NCBI GenBank assembly: GCA_947623455.1
Contig: OX392530.1
Span: 37,417,405 to 37,481,404, forward strand
Source: Mimachlamys varia
Taxonomy: Eukaryota > Mollusca > Bivalvia > Pectinida > Pectinidae
DNA: 64,000 nucleotides
Direction: 5' to 3'
Positions 43,101 to 48,082 of this stretch are shown here, piece by piece. A program made the position numbers and the translations under genes. The notes beneath the pieces are model-generated. The model saw only the letters and a list, made by a program, of their open reading frames with translations. It ran no database searches and had not been told where the DNA came from. Within the stretch, counting starts at the first letter, position 1; every line of letters starts with the position of its first letter.

Positions 43101-43232
43101 GAGGAAATATCACCAGAATGTTCAATTTAACAGTGTAACTGTAAACAAACAAACAAAAACACACTTACCTGAACTGTTTACAGCATAAAATCCCACACAC
43201 AGAAACAGAGCCCTAACTGTGAGAAAGTCCAT
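1051..43232 (-). CDS. Receptor-type protein tyrosine phosphatase with FTP lectin, eight EGF-like modules and tandem PTP domains (28 exons, 3' end missing)
   Basis: Spliced gene on the minus strand; 28 exons (listed separately) join with matching phases into at least 1223 residues. Order: signal peptide (1-21), fucolectin/F5-8-like domain (about 22-169), eight cysteine-rich EGF/laminin-EGF-like modules (170-535), one transmembrane helix (about 543-565), acidic juxtamembrane stretch (570-690), catalytic PTP domain D1 (about 690-960) with WPDHG (Asp865) and [10 protein letters not shown] (Cys896, Arg902), then degenerate D2 (about 965-1223) with VRDRG in place of WPDHG and CRDGKTN in place of CX5R. 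Known of the family: D1 hydrolyses phosphotyrosine on cytoplasmic proteins and D2 is usually regulatory. Inferred: a plasma-membrane receptor sensing a glycan or protein ligand through the FTP/EGF ectodomain. The last exon after 1051 was not found. The introns carry several minisatellites. The family call is secure; the orthology is not. Confidence 0.94.
2033..2184 (-). CDS. RPTP exon 27: D2 degenerate WPD region
   Basis: Encodes [20 protein letters not shown], then [35 protein letters not shown] is replaced by VRDRG. Phase 0 in and phase 2 out after the Cys codon, as in D1 exon 20. Acceptor ACTTGTAG, donor GTAATG. Confidence 0.82.
2952..3080 (-). CDS. RPTP exon 26: D2 middle
   Basis: Encodes [20 protein letters not shown], then [23 protein letters not shown]. 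Sequence is weakly conserved; assigned from its 129-nt length and phase 0-0, equal to D1 exon 19. Donor GTAAAT is moderate. Confidence 0.78.
4232..4357 (-). CDS. RPTP exon 25: D2 ([19 protein letters not shown])
   Basis: Encodes [20 protein letters not shown], then [17 protein letters not shown], the standard QxPxxxTxxDFWRMV segment. In D2 the regions covered by D1 exons 17 and 18 are fused in one exon. Confidence 0.94.
4887..4960 (-). CDS. RPTP exon 24: D2 ([10 protein letters not shown])
   Basis: Encodes [20 protein letters not shown] and AVVLP, the D2 match to DYINANYI. 74 nt, acceptor TTTTAG, donor GTGAGT. Confidence 0.91.
5111..5473. mobile_element. TTAA-flanked MITE, family 1, copy 2
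   Basis: Same terminal inverted repeats as copy 1 (AAAGGCCCAATATACGTAA ... TTACGTATATTGGGCCTTT) but with the interior in the opposite orientation. Lies in the intron between RPTP exons 23 and 24. Confidence 0.85.
5634..5733 (-). CDS. RPTP exon 23: D2 start (KNRSRDCIP)
   Basis: Encodes [20 protein letters not shown], then [13 protein letters not shown], the D2 counterpart of the KNRY loop with Tyr replaced by Ser. Phase 0 in, phase 1 out. Confidence 0.9.
6079..6204 (-). CDS. RPTP exon 22: D1 end and D1-D2 linker
   Basis: Starts [20 protein letters not shown]; joined to exon 21 it gives the Q-loop [14 protein letters not shown]. The rest, ending in a charged [15 protein letters not shown], is the spacer to D2. 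Confidence 0.92.
6722..6857 (-). CDS. RPTP exon 21: D1 P-loop
   Basis: Completes [19 protein letters not shown] with the transition-state Arg902, then [17 protein letters not shown]. The signature is intact, so D1 should be catalytically active. 136 nt, the same length as D2 exon 28. Confidence 0.96.
6880..7020. repeat. Dispersed repeat, copy 1
   Basis: Contains GATGACGTAACACACACGCA, ACAGTGTATGCCAAAATTAA and GGCCAAAAGGTGGGAATC. Related stretches recur at about 18225-18330, 18550-18630 and 20580-20710, all within introns of the same gene. Confidence 0.6.
7549..7694 (-). CDS. RPTP exon 20: D1 WPD loop and catalytic Cys
   Basis: Encodes [14 protein letters not shown] (general acid Asp865) and GPLVVHC with the nucleophile Cys896 (TGC at 7551-7553). 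The intron splits the signature motif after HC in phase 2, exactly as in D2. Confidence 0.96.
8382..8510 (-). CDS. RPTP exon 19: D1 ([10 protein letters not shown])
   Basis: Encodes [20 protein letters not shown] and on to NITNQE; KC..YWP is a family motif. 129 nt, the same length as the equivalent D2 exon 26. Confidence 0.95.
9448..9545 (-). CDS. RPTP exon 18: D1 ([10 protein letters not shown])
   Basis: Encodes [20 protein letters not shown] and [13 protein letters not shown], the standard strand-helix-strand after the QGP motif. Ends in phase 0 at GTATAT. Confidence 0.95.
9956..9992 (-). CDS. RPTP exon 17: D1 mini-exon (YIAAQG)
   Basis: 37-nt exon encoding [12 protein letters not shown] plus the first base of Gly, matching the family YIATQGP motif. 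Acceptor TTTTTCAG, donor GTCAGT. Confidence 0.9.
10514..10590 (-). CDS. RPTP exon 16: D1 core (YDHSRV...DYINANYID)
   Basis: Encodes [20 protein letters not shown] followed by NANYID, both hallmark PTP motifs. Acceptor TTTTCAG, donor GTAAGT; ends in phase 0. Confidence 0.95.
11311..11398 (-). CDS. RPTP exon 15: D1 phosphotyrosine-recognition loop
   Basis: Encodes [20 protein letters not shown], then RNRFKDMLP, equivalent to the family KNRYxxxLPYDHSRV loop. The usual Tyr of NRY is Phe here. Phase 0 in, phase 1 out. The 22-bp minisatellite starts about 40 bp upstream of its acceptor. Confidence 0.93.
11440..11700. repeat. Minisatellite, ~22-bp unit (about 11 copies)
   Basis: Imperfect tandem units like ATGACATTGTAAGACAAATG between RPTP exons 15 and 14. 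They create spurious open frames on the minus strand. Confidence 0.85.
11889..12250 (-). CDS. RPTP exon 14: acidic juxtamembrane region and start of D1
   Basis: Begins [12 protein letters not shown], then a long acidic, Tyr-containing stretch ([25 protein letters not shown]) and ends with [20 protein letters not shown], the alpha-helical entry of a PTP domain. The tyrosines in acidic context could be phosphorylation or SH2 docking sites (inference). The acceptor TTTGTAG at 12251 was chosen because it keeps phase 1. Confidence 0.88.
12501..12604. repeat. Direct duplication of a ~50-bp segment
   Basis: ATTAGTGATTTCCGAATCTC followed by ATATTTGTTNATCATGTAAAG occurs twice head to tail with only two or so differences, in the intron between exons 13 and 14. 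Confidence 0.85.
12971..13014 (-). CDS. RPTP exon 13: juxtamembrane mini-exon
   Basis: 44-nt exon with acceptor TTCTATAG and donor GTAAGT. It encodes [14 protein letters not shown] and restores phase 1 for the next exon. Found only through phase and splice-site matching, so less certain than the domain exons; skipping it would break the frame. Confidence 0.8.
13813..13915 (-). CDS. RPTP exon 12: transmembrane segment
   Basis: Encodes VSKDPNM followed by a 23-residue hydrophobic run ([20 protein letters not shown] core) and the stop-transfer KKRHR. A single-pass type I orientation follows from the signal peptide and this positive cytoplasmic flank. Phase 1 in, phase 2 out. Confidence 0.93.
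14111..14131. repeat. Poly-C tract
   Basis: About 21 consecutive C on the plus strand, inside the intron after RPTP exon 11. Low-complexity; length may be affected by sequencing or assembly. Confidence 0.9.
14377..14517 (-). CDS. RPTP exon 11: EGF-like module 8
   Basis: Encodes [20 protein letters not shown], then [21 protein letters not shown]. Last ectodomain module before the membrane. Phase 1-1, acceptor TGTTTAG, donor GTAAGT. Confidence 0.91.
14518..17968 (-). other. RPTP intron 10 (3.4 kb), no exon recognised
   Basis: Holds the 74-bp tandem repeat at 16744-17090. The remainder is AT-rich unique-looking sequence with no cysteine-rich module or other exon that I could support. Confidence 0.6.
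16744..17090. repeat. Tandem repeat, 74-bp unit, 4.7 copies
   Basis: Unit starts TTAATAAGGCATACA and contains CCTTCGGTACTCCTTTGACT and ACACATTATCTTTAAATGA. Starts at 16744, 16818, 16892, 16966 and 17040 (strict 74-bp period). Confidence 0.93.
17969..18106 (-). CDS. RPTP exon 10: EGF-like module 7
   Basis: Encodes [20 protein letters not shown], then [21 protein letters not shown]. Phase 1-1, acceptor TTGTAG, donor GTAGGC. Contains the sequons NCS and NVT. Confidence 0.91.
18225..18330. repeat. Dispersed repeat, copy 2
   Basis: Shares ACAGTAAGCCAAAAAATGAA, TACACTGCATCACACA and GGTCAAAAGGTGGGAATC with the stretches at 6880 and 20580. A further fragment with the GATGACATAACACACA part lies near 18550. 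Confidence 0.6.
18735..18869 (-). CDS. RPTP exon 9: EGF-like module 6
   Basis: Encodes [20 protein letters not shown], then [23 protein letters not shown]. Phase 1-1, acceptor CTCTTAG, donor GTAAGT. A 20-bp minisatellite lies in the intron just before it in transcript order. Confidence 0.92.
18985..19345. repeat. Minisatellite, 20-bp unit (about 17 copies)
   Basis: Unit GGTAATACTGGTATAACACG with A/G variants, in the intron between RPTP exons 9 and 8. All three minus frames are open through it because the unit contains no stop in those frames; these are not genes. Confidence 0.95.
19453..19587 (-). CDS. RPTP exon 8: EGF-like module 5
   Basis: Encodes [20 protein letters not shown], then [22 protein letters not shown]. 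Phase 1-1, acceptor TGATAG, donor GTAAGT. Confidence 0.93.
20580..20710. repeat. Dispersed repeat, copy 3
   Basis: GATGATGTAACGCACACG, GCAGTATGCCAAAAAAATGA and TGTTTCGTCCTTCCTGGACT match the stretches at 6880 and 18225. Confidence 0.6.
21099..21236 (-). CDS. RPTP exon 7: EGF-like module 4
   Basis: Encodes [20 protein letters not shown], then [22 protein letters not shown]. Phase 1-1; donor GTAAGT. Contains one potential N-glycosylation sequon (NLT). Confidence 0.92.
21634..21768 (-). CDS. RPTP exon 6: EGF-like module 3
   Basis: Encodes [21 protein letters not shown], then [22 protein letters not shown]. Phase 1-1; acceptor CTGCAG, donor GTAAAA. No stop in the joined frame. Confidence 0.92.
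22036..22170 (-). CDS. RPTP exon 5: EGF-like module 2
   Basis: Encodes [17 protein letters not shown]...[10 protein letters not shown]...[12 protein letters not shown]. Phase 1-1, acceptor TTTTACAG, donor GTGAGT. Same module pattern and length (45 residues) as its neighbours. Confidence 0.93.
23295..23790. repeat. Minisatellite, 17-bp unit (about 29 copies)
   Basis: Units such as GATTTGTGTGTATGAGA or GACGATTTGTGTGTATG, within 45 bp of the RPTP exon 4 donor. On the minus strand they extend the exon 4 open frame into a long artefactual [19 protein letters not shown] protein. Confidence 0.93.
23833..23973 (-). CDS. RPTP exon 4: EGF-like module 1
   Basis: Cysteine-rich module starting [20 protein letters not shown] with ...[21 protein letters not shown], i.e. 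the GxFGxxC / CxxxxGxCxxGC pattern of MEGF or laminin-EGF-like modules. Phase 1-1; GTGAGT donor. An open frame extends past the donor into a 17-bp minisatellite; that extension is intronic. Confidence 0.92.
25091..25327 (-). CDS. RPTP exon 3: C-terminal half of FTP domain
   Basis: Starts with [15 protein letters not shown] and ends [13 protein letters not shown] ... [11 protein letters not shown], the usual last strands of an FTP/F5-8-like lectin domain. TTTTCAG acceptor, GTAATC donor, phase 1-1. Together with exon 2 it makes one complete domain of about 148 residues. Confidence 0.93.
25721..35138. repeat. Giant minisatellite, ~48-bp unit (roughly 195 copies)
   Basis: About 9.4 kb of units containing CGTACTTACCTGTCTGTAGA, TACAGGTAAACAAGTGTTAC and ACGTCTAT. 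It fills nearly all of the intron between RPTP exons 2 and 3. Length variants (CCGTGTCTG for CCTGTCTG, CGCGTACTT for CGTACTT) shift phase. Because 48 is a multiple of three, long frames such as [16 protein letters not shown] are open on both strands; they are not genes. Read on the gene strand every unit has CTACAG, then ACAG or ACACG, then GTAAGT, matching the end of exon 2 and its donor. Longer tandem duplications are overlaid on the array. Confidence 0.97.
35139..35345 (-). CDS. RPTP exon 2: N-terminal half of FTP (fucolectin-like) domain
   Basis: Encodes [24 protein letters not shown] and PRWWVNL, then IARIDIDYR. These match the fucolectin/tachylectin-4/pentraxin-1 pattern NVA..KPA..SS, A..AVDG, C.HT, PWW.VDL. 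The acceptor is TTGTAG. The donor GTAAGT (35133-35138) sits exactly at the edge of the giant tandem array. Phase 1 in, phase 1 out. Confidence 0.92.
35346..38718 (-). other. Part of RPTP intron 1, mostly unique sequence
   Basis: Between exon 2 and the 50-bp array. Contains the SINE at 37048-37243 but no exon that I recognise on either strand. Confidence 0.6.
37048..37243 (-). mobile_element. tRNA-derived SINE, full-length type with damaged box B
   Basis: Minus strand starts with GGTGGCCGAGTGGTTAAGGT, whose TGGCCGAGTGG fits the tRNA box A consensus. The body follows, with CACGTGGGGCAGTTGCCAGG, then GCTTTCCTCCACCTCCAAAA, and the tail ATGACCCTGGCTGTTAATAG. The usual box B (GTTCGAAACC) is replaced by a shortened sequence. 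The pattern matches SINEs that I recall as common in molluscan genomes. Confidence 0.82.
38719..41190. repeat. Minisatellite, 50-bp unit with 47-bp variants (about 50 copies)
   Basis: Units carry CACGTCACAGGTCCAGACAG, ATGATGTTGTATTGTAAACA and ATGTTTATAG. The 47-bp form lacks three bases after GATG. Each unit has the quasi-palindrome TAAACAATGTTTA. Lies in RPTP intron 1. Confidence 0.97.
41372..41988. mobile_element. Inverted-repeat element (MITE-like)
   Basis: Left end TTAAGGATGTATTCTTCTG and right end CAGAAGAATACATCCTTA are inverted complements about 0.6 kb apart. The interior has no coding region. A diverged partial copy of the interior (CACGTTCGAGTCTAGTTTTC, AACATGTATCTGAAAATGTG) is at about 43735-43880. 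Confidence 0.72.
42358..42530 (-). mobile_element. SINE, truncated copy
   Basis: Shares TTTACGTCCCATTAACAGC, GGAGGAAAGCCGGAG and CCTACGTAG with the element at 37048 but lacks the tRNA-like box A head. Confidence 0.75.
43169..43232 (-). CDS. RPTP exon 1: signal peptide
   Basis: ATG at 43232 followed by [20 protein letters not shown], a short N-region and hydrophobic core typical of a signal peptide. Donor is GTAAGT (43163-43168). Ends in phase 1. This start is the only Met upstream of the FTP domain that joins in frame. Confidence 0.85.
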
Positions 43233-43939
43233 CCTGAACTAAAATGTTACACACACAGATAATACACAAAAGGAAGCAGGCGCTAGGTTCAAAAGGTCAA
43301 GCATGACTTATGCAGCGGCCATGCTCGGATGGCTCTGTTATATAGTATAAAGATAAATATACAAGATGTAATGGTCACATTCCTGGTCCGATGTAAAAAG
43401 GCGATGATGAATGTCACTTGTATAAGATAGATCCGGGTTGGTGATATAGTCAAATTCTGTAATAATAAAGGTGAAGTATTATTTGGAAATCACAATTGTA
43501 CAAGTGTAAATCTACATCAGTTAGGTTTTTCCTCCTGTTGTGTCTACTTATGTTTGTCATCATTCAAACAGACAGCAAAAGCAAAAAAAAAAAAAATATA
43601 TATATATATATACATTTACCTGGATTTCTATAAATCAAAGGTTTGAAACATCCTAGCTGTTTACGTTGAAAGCAAAGAGCTGTCGAAACAATATAGATGA
43701 ACTGTGAATAATTAAATAAACAATCTTTAGAAACTCGACTCCTCTGTGATTTAAATCACGTTCGAGTCTAGTTTTCTTGAAAGATAGCGTGTTTAACTTA
43801 AAAGATTTTGTTCAAACTAAAACATGTATCTGAAAATGTGTCAAAAAAGTAGATAAGGTTTCTATTGGGTGTTTAGTAATCAAGAAATGCAGGAAAGATG
43901 TTTGAGAAGAAAAAATACAGGTGTGTGTTAGGGAAGAGG

Positions 43940-43985
43940 GTTGAGGGGGGGGGGGGGGGGACTGAGGGGGGAGGGGGGTTGAGGT
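43940..43985. repeat. G-rich tract
   Basis: Several long runs of G (one of about 16) interrupted by ACTGA and T; could form quadruplex DNA on the plus strand. It gives rise to a glycine-rich short frame, which is rejected as a gene. Confidence 0.85.
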
Positions 43986-44254
43986 TATACGTCTGGAAAA
44001 ACGTCAAATTGAAACGGAGTATGGCCTTCGTGACAAGAGTTGTTACTTTTCGTTTGTCGAATTTGCCTTTTCAGATCACGGAACATGAAAATATTAACTA
44101 AAATGCGTTATTTATACAAGTAACATCAAATATACAAATTGTAGATGTTTACCTCTAGAGTTTAGATTCCTGTTAAACATATCAGTTGCCTTTTCTCTGA
44201 TGACGTTAACAGGAATTTTTTTGTAAACATTATGTACAGGTTAGAAAGTAAGAT

Positions 44255-44602
44255 TTATGTACAGATTATTTTACACAATCAAGAGAGAGCAATCTGCTGA
44301 GGCGGCAGATCAAATAAGCCATCTGGATACGCCGCAGTAGGCCGTTCTAAATCGGGATGAGGAGGCTCAAAGACTCTCGCACCTCACATTTCGGTACAAT
44401 AACTTTACTATTGTACATACGTCTAACAGCGTAGACGAAATGACAAATTTGCCATATACCAACTCGTACAAATTTTACAACTGTTGTATGCATACGCTTG
44501 TTTGGTCATTAGTCTGATGAAGGTGATATGGTACATATCGTACTAGTCATCGAAACGTCACATAAAAACATAATTTGGTTGTGTAAAATAATCTTTACAT
44601 AA
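44255..44602. mobile_element. Short element with 24-bp terminal inverted repeats
   Basis: TTATGTACAGATTATTTTAC plus ACAA at the left is the inverted complement of the right end TTGTGTAAAATAATCTTTAC plus ATAA with one mismatch. The 300-bp interior is less AT-rich (CTGAGGCGGCAGATC, GATACGCCGCAGTAGG). Confidence 0.68.
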
Positions 44603-44639
44603 AAAGTGTAATAGGTCCTGTATGGCACGTCAAACGTTT

Positions 44640-44905
44640 CAATATTAAAAAAAATATTGATTCAAAAAAAAATATATATGTTCAAAATTTACAAATATAT
44701 ATGCAATATTGTTCTATATATATTCAAAAAATAAAAATATATGTGCAATATTTTAAATATATATGTGATAATTTCAATATATATATGTGATAAAACAAAT
44801 ATATGTGCGATATTTCAAATATATATATATGTGATAAAAAAAATATATGTTCAATAATGTCAAAATATATATGTGAAAATGAGGTAAAAAATATATACAT
44901 TCAAT
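44640..44905. repeat. AT-rich degenerate tandem repeat
   Basis: Repeated AAATATATATGTGCAATATT-like units with variable spacing; low complexity. Confidence 0.75.
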
Positions 44906-44962
44906 AATTGCATTCTGGGTAATGTTTGTAAAGACGGATTTCATTGGCTGTTGCAATTCAAC

Positions 44963-44999
44963 ATGTCTGCGCCCTATTTACAACGTGCAACTCAACAAA
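44963..44999 (+). other. Candidate first exon (5' leader) of the HECT gene
   Basis: ATTGG (inverted CCAAT) at 44943-44947 is followed by an ATG at 44963 and a good donor GTAAGT at 45000. Spliced to the acceptor at 47843 it would give a 17-codon upstream ORF ending at TGA just before the main start. Speculative without transcript data. Confidence 0.3.
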
Positions 45000-45000
45000 G

Positions 45001-47843
45001 TAAGTATTTTTTTTAATGGGATCAAGAAATGTGGCACTGAATAGTATAGATATCTAGCTTGGTACCTATGATCGGACGTTCTAGACAAGTTGAAATCTTT
45101 ACATGTTCCCAAAAATATCAAAAAAATAGCTACAGTACTTGTGACGTGTAAAAGTAGAGGTTTTATGAGGGGTACTTATTTTTCATAACTTAGTAGTAAG
45201 TTGGCGGTGTGTAACCTTAGCCGACAGGGGAGGTAATAAGTACCCGGATGTCGAACGATCAAAACTTTTGTAGTCGGACAATCTCTCGTGTTTCAGGTAA
45301 GTAACATGGATTAACACAAAGAAGAACAATATGGTTAACGTAGTGTTTGTCAGAAATGTCGGTCCGTTGAATTGCATGAGTAGTTATTTGGAGTTCCCGT
45401 GCGGGGGTTTTCTGGTTATTTATATGTACATGTTGGTCAGAAACAAGCCAACAATTTTGTTCCCGCAATTACCGAGCAGTATGGTGATTATGTAATCGGT
45501 GACCAGAAATGCTTTTGTATAATCATGTCCATGGTTATGAGGTTTACGATATGATAAATATTGTATTCGTGTAAATTGTTATGCATTTATTCCCCGATTA
45601 CAAAATTATGCTGGATTTGAGAATTCGCCCGTTCAGAACTTTTTCATTGCAATCTCTACCCAGAGTTGTCGCGCCTTGTTCAAGTGTAGAGAAGTGCGCG
45701 GTGTAGGGCCTACAAGTATTACAAACCAAAATGTGCGTAAAATACGATAGAAATTGTCCGACTCACGATCAGTTTACCCAGTTCCAATAACCAGAGTTGC
45801 CTACTGTACCCATTGAACTTCTACCGTTGCACAGTTACTAACAATTGGCGGGTAACAATGTTGGAAATTATTTATTGAAACTCGGTTTATGATTATTTGA
45901 CTATGAGTTGATATTAATTAATCTCGATGAAATTAATTGATGTAAATGATATTTCATAATGATGAAATGTGCATTAATTAAATAATGGACCATGTATATT
46001 AAATATGAAGAGTTAGTGATTTCTCAATAAGGTCTGAGGAATTCGAAATTTACAGTATACTGTGTTCTCATTGTATCGTGGGTTCCACTGTGACGTGGTA
46101 TTTGCATATGTCAACACTGCACATGTGCAGCTCCACCTATTGGTCGCTATTTTTGGAAGAACAACACAAAAAGCATGTTGCTCCATTTTGACCGACATGT
46201 CAAGACAACTGGTAAAAAAATAATATTAGTTTCCAAAATCATGTAATTAAAAGCCTAAAACTAATACATACCGGTACTAATTTGCGTGCCACGATACAAT
46301 GGGAACTGTTTTTTCAGAGGTGAAAATAGGGTGCTTGGCTTTGAAAGGCTGTGTGGTTTTTATCTGTTGATCAATTTACATCGTTCTTTTTGTGATTTAT
46401 TCTTCACTTCTTTAAGTCAATAATATAACCACACATAATAAACGAGGTGAGTGTCTTTTTTGTTTGAAAATAACAAATACATTTCCTGAAATCCATTTTT
46501 ATTCAACAGTTTTTGGAAGAGTTACTGCCCTCTTGTCTATTTCAGTATTTTATTTTTGTCCGGAGATCTCTTCTCTCAGTTTTGAACCCATCTCTTTGAA
46601 ACTTGGTAGATTCAAGAAGCATGATATGGAGTTGTGTTAACCTGAACGGCATATTGATTCAACAATTTTTGGTTGAGTTATTTCCCTTTTGTCTATTTCA
46701 GTATTTTAATCTTGTCCGAAGATCTCTCTAATTGTATAACCATTTTCTTGGAAACTTTGTCAATTACTCTTACCCTTTGTGTGTCGTAGGTTATAGGGCG
46801 TATTATGCATCCGTGGGCGGTGCTCTTGTTTATTGATTGTACATGTACATGTCTGCATGCACTCCCAGTTATGTTTCCATGCTGTCCAAATATTCACACT
46901 CGGTTCTAATGTCCAGCTGCCCACTCGATTTGTTCGGGATATCCCTACCAAATTTAGAGCCGATAATAATATATCATCTGACAACTTTGAAAGCGAGACA
47001 TAGTTTAGAGGAGAATCTGGGTTAATGCAGTGTGCGAATTTAACGGTAGACCGACAGACCGAGTCTAGTAGATTTGCCGTCTGTCTATGAAAAATAAATA
47101 GACAGAATGTCTATGAGGATTTTTCCATTGGTATACTGTAAAAAGTAAAAAAATGTATTAAAGGATGTTTTAAAACAGTTTAATCAACCAACAGGATTTT
47201 CCCGTAAAAATGTGATCGATATTTCGGTGAACGGCCCAACTAGTCTCTATATTCCCAATTCTCAATATTTCCCTGGTTTTATCGGTTGTTTTCTTCTATT
47301 CAGGTCTTGGAATGTAAATGAGTAGTTCGAATGGTATTATAAATGAAAAAGAAAAAATCTACGCTGCTGGTAACAGTGGTTTATTAAAGTTGATTTTTAG
47401 TTGACGCCTCTTGTCGGTGTTTTGTATCAAAATAATCTGGCATGGTGATTATTCACCTTGGTAGTATTCAAGTAACTTCCGGTCACCTTCAGAGATGTTT
47501 CGTTTACAATATAACTATTCGAATCAATACTGTCAACACGTAATTCTCCTCCTCAAATTTTTGGCGAAAAAATATAGGTCTATGAAGTTTTGAGAAGGTC
47601 TATGACATTTTCAAATCCCATAGACCCATTGTCTATGAAGATAAAAATCTGAAGTTCATTGACTGTTAATGATGATCAGATTAACAAGGTACGTCTTATT
47701 GTAAATCATTTTGCCTGAACTATCTCCAAATTAAAAGGACCGCATGTATATATAGATATCTTTGTTTCCATGAGCTGTCCTTTATAGGTTTAGGTTGAAA
47801 TATACAATACATAATCATAATATTGATAATTTTTCTATTTTCA
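45001..47843 (+). other. Upstream region or first intron of HECT gene
   Basis: No coding exon recognised. Contains two related stretches, near 46500-46580 and 46655-46720 (TTTCAGTATTTTA with TCTTGTCTATTTC), that look like part of a dispersed repeat. Confidence 0.5.
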
Positions 47844-47862
47844 GATAGTAACATAGAATGAG

Positions 47863-48082
47863 ATGTTTGCTAGAGTGGTGTCTCATCCCCAAGGGAATGT
47901 TATTAAAATTCCGCTGTCTGCTGATTGCAGACTTAGCAAGGAAACACTGTGCTCTCAGTTCTCAGGAGCTGTTGGGCTTAAATATCAAACTGATGAATGT
48001 TGGAGTGCAGTGCCAGTCCAAAGCAACCATTTCATTGTGCCTCGGGGAGATCCATTGTTAGTCGTGGTATCTAACACAGCAG
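47863..48082 (+). CDS. HECT gene exon 1 coding part: TDP-43-like N-terminal domain
   Basis: Acceptor TTTTCAG ends at 47843, so the exon starts at 47844 with a short 5' UTR. MFARVVSHPQGNVIKIPLSA, then LCSQFSGAVGLKYQ and LLVVVSN match the beta-strand order and the GAxGLxY motif of the TDP-43 N-terminal (DIX/ubiquitin-like) domain. In-frame TAG at 47854-47856 fixes the start. Donor GTTAGT; ends in phase 1. Confidence 0.88.

Larger units (their letters stand above)
43233..44942. other. Head-to-head intergenic region
   Basis: Between the start codon of the minus-strand phosphatase and a candidate first exon of the plus-strand HECT gene. Contains a (TA)n run near 43598, a partial inverted-repeat element, a G-rich tract at 43940-43985, a TIR element at 44255-44602 and an AT-rich tandem stretch at 44640-44905. 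No convincing protein-coding exon. Confidence 0.55.

Noticed and set aside
43898..44101. Glycine-rich small protein
   Set aside because: Due to the poly-G tract; no splice or family support.
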